Origin: Pseudomonadota bacterium
GTDB lineage: Bacteria > Pseudomonadota > Alphaproteobacteria > Acetobacterales > Acetobacteraceae
Assembly (NCBI GenBank): GCA_021805485.1
Contig: JAJZFF010000371.1
Span: forward strand, 1 to 9,817
DNA: 9,817 nt
Reading direction: 5' to 3'
This document shows, piece by piece, positions 6,535-9,817 of the stretch. Position 1 is the stretch's first letter; each line of letters opens with the position of its first letter. Below the pieces are notes generated by a model. That model was not told the origin of the DNA, did not search any database, and saw only the letters and a list, made by a program, of their open reading frames with translations. The position numbers and the translations under genes are program-made.

Positions 6535-6569
6535 GAGCCGGGCGCAGCCGCCCATGGCGGCGGGGGCTC
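6535..6569. terminator. Nested GC-rich hairpin between convergent ftsH and bpt
   Basis: An outer stem gagcc/ggctc (6535-6539 with 6565-6569) encloses an inner perfect stem gccgcc/ggcggc (6547-6552 with 6556-6561) and a 3-base loop (cat). It fills the 37-bp gap and touches the bpt stop codon. Position suggests a bidirectional transcription end, but no U-tract follows on either strand. It may act as a Rho-independent-like pause or merely an mRNA 3'-end stabiliser. Confidence 0.45.
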
Positions 6570-7332
6570 AGCCGGCGGTCTCGTGGACCCGCTGCAGCGG
6601 TGTCGTCTCGGTCCCCGTGAGCATGCGCCACGTGCCGCAGACGAGCACCTCGCTCGGGCGGAAGCGGGCCTTGTAGCTCATTTTCGGGCTCTCGGCGACC
6701 CAGTAGCCGAGATAGGCGTAGTCCAGCCCGAGCTGGCGCGCGCGCTCCACCAGCCACAGCACCATGTAGGTGCCGAGCGAGCGGGCGGAGAACTCGGGGG
6801 CGAAGAAGCTGTACACGGCCGAGAGCCCGTCGCCGAGCCGGTCGGTGAGGCAGGCGCCGACCAGACGGTCGTCGGGGTCGCGGAACTCGACGACGAAGGT
6901 CTCGATCGGCGTGTCCTCGACCATGGCGCGATAGTCGTAGAAGCTCATCGTCGCCATGTCGCCTTCGCCGTGGCGGGCCTGCTGGTAGCGCTGGAAGAGC
7001 TGAAACTGCTCGGCGGTGGCACGCGGCGGCACCTCGAATCCGTCGATCAGCGTGTTGGCGCGCATGATCCGGCGCTGCGTCCGGTCCGGCTGGAACCGTG
7101 CGACCGGGATGCGGATCGGAACGCACGCCTGGCAGCCCGGGCAGACCGGCGCGTAGGCAATGTTGTGGCTGCGCCGGAAGCCGGCGCGCGACAGGCGATC
7201 ATGCAGTTTCTCGGCGTCGGGACCGGTGATCTCGGTGACCACCTTCCGCTCTGTCCGGCCCTCGACATAGGGGCAGGGCAGCGGGGCGGTGGTGTAGAAG
7301 AATTGCGGGCGACGCGGGGCCTTGTATGTCAT
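6568..7332 (-). CDS. bpt: Aspartate/glutamate leucyltransferase (N-degron pathway)
   Basis: A 254-residue cytoplasmic aminoacyl-tRNA-protein transferase that adds leucine from Leu-tRNA to proteins with N-terminal Asp or Glu, marking them for ClpS/ClpAP. It is often annotated as arginyltransferase because it is homologous to eukaryotic ATE1. The N-terminal part carries FFYTTAPLPCPYVEG (C20) and YAPVCPGCQACVPIRI (C64, C67, C70), a cysteine pattern shared with the ATE1 family, where such residues bind an iron-sulfur cluster or metal. The C-terminal GNAT-like part has SLGTYMVLWLVERARQLGLD and YLGYWVAESPKMSYKARFRP (to about 226). Length is normal. ATG at 7332 begins the conserved MTYKAPRRPQFF; the upstream open frame lacks similarity, and no strong ribosome-binding site is seen. 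It lies downstream of the acylase on the same strand (98-bp gap) and converges with ftsH. Confidence 0.95.
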   Translation of the reverse strand: MTYKAPRRPQFFYTTAPLPCPYVEGRTERKVVTEITGPDAEKLHDRLSRAGFRRSHNIAYAPVCPGCQACVPIRIPVARFQPDRTQRRIMRANTLIDGFEVPPRATAEQFQLFQRYQQARHGEGDMATMSFYDYRAMVEDTPIETFVVEFRDPDDRLVGACLTDRLGDGLSAVYSFFAPEFSARSLGTYMVLWLVERARQLGLDYAYLGYWVAESPKMSYKARFRPSEVLVCGTWRMLTGTETTPLQRVHETAG

Positions 7333-7350
7333 GTGTGTGGATCCGCGCGC

Positions 7351-7379
7351 ATGTTCATCCCGCTTCGGTGTCCGGTCAA
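7351..7379 (-). promoter_or_regulatory. Weak candidate promoter for bpt
   Basis: On the minus strand TTGACC (7374-7379), a good -35 match, lies 17 bases before GAACAT (7351-7356), a poor -10 (3 of 6). Transcription would start about 12 bases before the bpt ATG. If real, bpt need not depend on read-through from the acylase gene 98 bp upstream. Confidence 0.25.
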
Positions 7380-7415
7380 TGCGCTCCGCGCTCGTCGCGC
7401 GATGCGCTCCGCGCT
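7379..7415. repeat. Two 14-bp direct repeats between the acylase gene and bpt
   Basis: atgcgctccgcgct occurs at 7379-7392 and 7402-7415 (period 23, 9-base spacer) within the 98-bp gap. The first copy touches the candidate -35 of bpt. A regulator binding two sites about two helical turns apart is possible; a chance duplication is equally possible. Confidence 0.7.
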
Positions 7416-7430
7416 GGCCGTGGCAGCGCG

Positions 7431-9758
7431 TCAGGGCAGCAGGCTGAGGGTCGCCTCGACCCGTTTCGGGGTCGGGCCGAGGGTCAGTGTGGCGCCGTCG
7501 CGCCAGCGCGCCATGAGATCGGTGGCGTGGCGGCTGAGCGGGTTGCCGGACTGCCCGGGCGTGACGATGAAGCGCGAGCGGTCGAGATCCGCGAGATCGT
7601 AGGCCCCGCGATAGGCGGCGCCATGGATGGCGTCGAAGCTCCCCGCGGCGAAGCTGGCGCGCTGCACCGTGCTGTCGTCGCCGCCATCCTCGATCCGGGC
7701 CGTGGTCAGGCTGCCGATCAGCGGCAGCGATCGCAGCAGGGAATTGGCGAACACCGCCTGGTGCGCGGCGCCCCACTGCCAGGCGTGGGGATTGTCGCCA
7801 TAGCGGCCGGCCAGCTCAGCCATCGTCGTGGCCAGCGTCTCCGCGAGGATCGGCGTGCAGTCGCCGCCGCACCAGCCGGCGCCCTCGGGCGAGAGGAGGA
7901 AGGCGGTGAATTCCAGGTGCGGCGAGGCCGGGCTGGAGACGGGCAGGCCGGCGCGGTGCATCACCGAGTCGTGGAAGGCGCCGAGCCAGGCATTGAAGAT
8001 GAGCGGCTCGGGCCGCTCGCGCGCGATGCGCCCGTCCCAGGCCTGCAGCAACCCCAGTCCGATGGCCGGCAGGCCGGCCGCGGCGGGAACGCTGCGCAGC
8101 CGCGGCAGCAGCGCGGCGGCGTAGACGCTGATCTCGTCGGTCTGCATCGCCGCGAACGCCTCGACAGTGAAGCCGTCGCGTGCCGTCAGCAGGGCGCGGA
8201 TGCGCTGCGCGCGCCAGTCGCCGAACCAGTTGGTGCCGAGGAACACCTGCGTCCCCGCCGGGGCCGGCCGCTCGTTCGCGTTGACCAGCCGGCCGCTCGG
8301 CGGATCGACGATGTGCGGCAGCGCGTCGCCGGAGGCGAAGCCGGTCCAGTCATGCGCGCCGTCGGCGCCGGCGGCGGGCAGCAGGCCCTCGGGGGCGCGG
8401 CGGATGGGGATGCGCCCGGTCATGAACAGCCCGATATGCGCGCGGTCGGCGACCAGCAGGTTCTGCACCGGTGAGGAGATCAGCGCCGCCGCACGCCCGG
8501 CCTCGGTGACGTCGCGCGCCCGGTCGAGCGCGAGCAGCCCGGCCGCGGAGGTATCGTTCGGCGCCAGGTTGGCCATCGCGACCGCCAGCACCGTGGCGTC
8601 GCGCGCGGTGCCGTCCCCCGCGGTCAGGTCGCTGATCACCGGCCCGTGGCGCGTCGCGCGGGCGGTGAAGACCACGTCCGGCGCGCCGCGGACGCGGATG
8701 CGCTCCTCGCGCACGCCGTAGGGAAGCGGCCCGTCGGGGCCGAGATAGTGGCCGGCATCGACCGGCGTCTCGACGAAAATGTCCTGCACGTCGGCGCCGG
8801 TATTGGTGAAGGTCCAGGCGATGCGGGCGTTGTGGCCGATGACCAGGAAGGGCGCGCCCGGAGCGGTGGCGCCGGCGAGCACCCCGGCCGGGGTCTCGAT
8901 CCGCGCCAGATACCAGAGCCCGGGCTGGCCGAAGCTGAGATGCGGATCCCCGGCGAGCAGCGGCGCGCCCGAGCTGGAGTGGCGCGCATCGACGGCCCAT
9001 TCGTTCGACGCGGTCGAGGGCAGCGTGAACGGGTCCGGGAAGGCGGGCAGAGCGCGCAGCAGCGCCCCGGCGGCGTCGGCGTGGCGGACATCGAGCGTCG
9101 CGTCCGGCGGCAGAACTCCCTGCGCCGCGGGCCAGAGCTCGGCGAGCGCCTTGGCCGTCAGGTGCGGCGCCACTTCCATCCGCGCCAGCTCGGCGTCGTA
9201 GTCCATCGACAGCCACAGGCCCATGTATTTCGCCCACAGCATGGAATCGGTGGGCTCCCACGGCTCCGGCGCGCCGATCAGCAGGAATTCCGGGGCGGCG
9301 AAGCGGCCGCGCGCGGCGATCCAGGCATTCACGCCGCGCGCATAGGCTTCCAGCACCGCACGCGCATCGGCCGGCAGGGTGGCGTAGTCGGCCAGCGCGG
9401 CCTGGCGCAGGCCGAGCGTGCGCATGGTCCGGTCGAGCCGGACCGCGCGGGGCCCTGCGATCTCGGCGAGCCGTCCGGAGACGGCGCGGCGCATCAGCTC
9501 CATCTGCGCCATGCGCGCGCGGGCATGGACATAGCCGAGCGCGGCGGCGGCGTCGGTCTCGGACCCGGCGCGGATGCGGGCGACCCCGTCCTGGTCGAAG
9601 GTGACGTCCACCGGCGCGGCGAGGCCGGGAATGCGCACGCGCGCGCTGTCCGGCGGCAGGGTCAGCCAGAGCAGCCCCGCCGCCCCCGAGGCGGCGAGCA
9701 GCACGAGCAGGGCGGCCACGGCGAGCAGCCGGCGGAGCAGGCGGGCGAAACGGCGCAT
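7431..9758 (-). CDS. Penicillin acylase-family (peptidase S45) Ntn-hydrolase, membrane-anchored
   Basis: A 775-residue amidohydrolase precursor. It starts MRRFARLLRRLL with a hydrophobic segment (about 11-33) typical of a signal peptide or anchor, so it should act in the periplasm. S45 enzymes cut themselves so that an internal Ser becomes the N-terminal nucleophile of the beta subunit. Here that is S251 in STASNEWAV, leaving an alpha part before it and a beta part of 525 residues. Further family marks are GDPHL (270-274), GHNARIAWTFTNTGADVQD (308-326), RHGPVIS (370-376), PVQNLLVAD (430-438) and VNANERP (492-498), the last probably holding the oxyanion-hole Asn. C630 and C634 could form a disulfide. 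Length and motifs are complete. Known relatives cleave beta-lactam side chains or acyl-homoserine lactones; the substrate here cannot be read off. The ribosome-binding site is weak. Bpt follows on the same strand. Confidence 0.93.
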   Translation of the reverse strand: MRRFARLLRRLLAVAALLVLLAASGAAGLLWLTLPPDSARVRIPGLAAPVDVTFDQDGVARIRAGSETDAAAALGYVHARARMAQMELMRRAVSGRLAEIAGPRAVRLDRTMRTLGLRQAALADYATLPADARAVLEAYARGVNAWIAARGRFAAPEFLLIGAPEPWEPTDSMLWAKYMGLWLSMDYDAELARMEVAPHLTAKALAELWPAAQGVLPPDATLDVRHADAAGALLRALPAFPDPFTLPSTASNEWAVDARHSSSGAPLLAGDPHLSFGQPGLWYLARIETPAGVLAGATAPGAPFLVIGHNARIAWTFTNTGADVQDIFVETPVDAGHYLGPDGPLPYGVREERIRVRGAPDVVFTARATRHGPVISDLTAGDGTARDATVLAVAMANLAPNDTSAAGLLALDRARDVTEAGRAAALISSPVQNLLVADRAHIGLFMTGRIPIRRAPEGLLPAAGADGAHDWTGFASGDALPHIVDPPSGRLVNANERPAPAGTQVFLGTNWFGDWRAQRIRALLTARDGFTVEAFAAMQTDEISVYAAALLPRLRSVPAAAGLPAIGLGLLQAWDGRIARERPEPLIFNAWLGAFHDSVMHRAGLPVSSPASPHLEFTAFLLSPEGAGWCGGDCTPILAETLATTMAELAGRYGDNPHAWQWGAAHQAVFANSLLRSLPLIGSLTTARIEDGGDDSTVQRASFAAGSFDAIHGAAYRGAYDLADLDRSRFIVTPGQSGNPLSRHATDLMARWRDGATLTLGPTPKRVEATLSLLP

Positions 9759-9817
9759 GGTTCACCATCGCCCGCCGGGTAGCGCTTGAAAAGTCCTGAT
9801 CTCAGCCGCCCGACCTC
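9759..9817 (-). other. Right-edge sequence upstream of the acylase gene
   Basis: Fifty-nine bases remain. One minus-strand frame is open from the edge to a TGA at 9762-9764, 3 bases before the acylase ATG, and could be the end of a coupled upstream gene (GRAAEIRTFQALPGGRW). Another frame stops at 9802-9804 after RSGG. The window is too short to decide, and no promoter is evident. Confidence 0.2.

Noticed and set aside
8646..9782. 378-codon plus-strand open frame opposite the acylase gene
   Set aside because: Composition is typical of an antisense shadow in high-GC DNA; the minus-strand S45 acylase explains the region.

Overview
The window reads as chromosomal DNA from a high-GC alphaproteobacterium. 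The best guess is Rhodospirillales/Acetobacteraceae. This rests on the GC-rich coding style, a GTP cyclohydrolase II with a decayed RibB-like N-terminal half, an OmpR-type regulator of an alphaproteobacterial style, and a Bpt-type N-degron transferase. No database search was possible, so the taxonomy is inference. I see no transposase, integrase, CRISPR array, tRNA or rRNA.

Layout, left to right. Positions 1-291 (minus) hold the first 97 codons of a fumarylacetoacetate hydrolase-family gene that runs off the left edge. A 313-bp gene-free stretch (292-604) follows, with G-rich tandem repeats. Positions 605-1108 (minus) encode a small two-helix membrane protein with a bacterial PH domain; its core is strikingly AT-rich compared with everything else. 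Positions 1268-2455 (minus) encode GTP cyclohydrolase II (riboflavin synthesis). From the ribA/regulator intergenic region a response regulator is read rightward (2701-3414), preceded by a 20-codon Arg-rich upstream ORF (2635-2697). Its stop codon directly abuts that of a convergent zinc alcohol dehydrogenase (3415-4407, minus). After a 263-bp divergent gap with a perfect hairpin comes a membrane AAA+ protease FtsH (4671-6530, plus). It converges on an aspartate/glutamate leucyltransferase Bpt (6568-7332, minus), with a nested hairpin in the 37-bp gap. Upstream of bpt on the same strand is a membrane-anchored S45 (penicillin acylase-family) Ntn-hydrolase (7431-9758).

How the genes fit together. 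Most look like separate housekeeping or accessory functions: aromatic or organic acid catabolism, riboflavin, a two-component output, alcohol/aldehyde redox and proteolysis. The only thematic pairing is proteolysis: FtsH and the N-degron tagging enzyme Bpt are convergent neighbours, but they are not co-transcribed and nothing in the sequence links them mechanistically.

I do not see a convincing undescribed multi-gene system. The observations most worth a second look are the putative coupled leader ORF in front of the response regulator, the decayed RibB half of RibA, and the compositionally foreign PH-domain gene.
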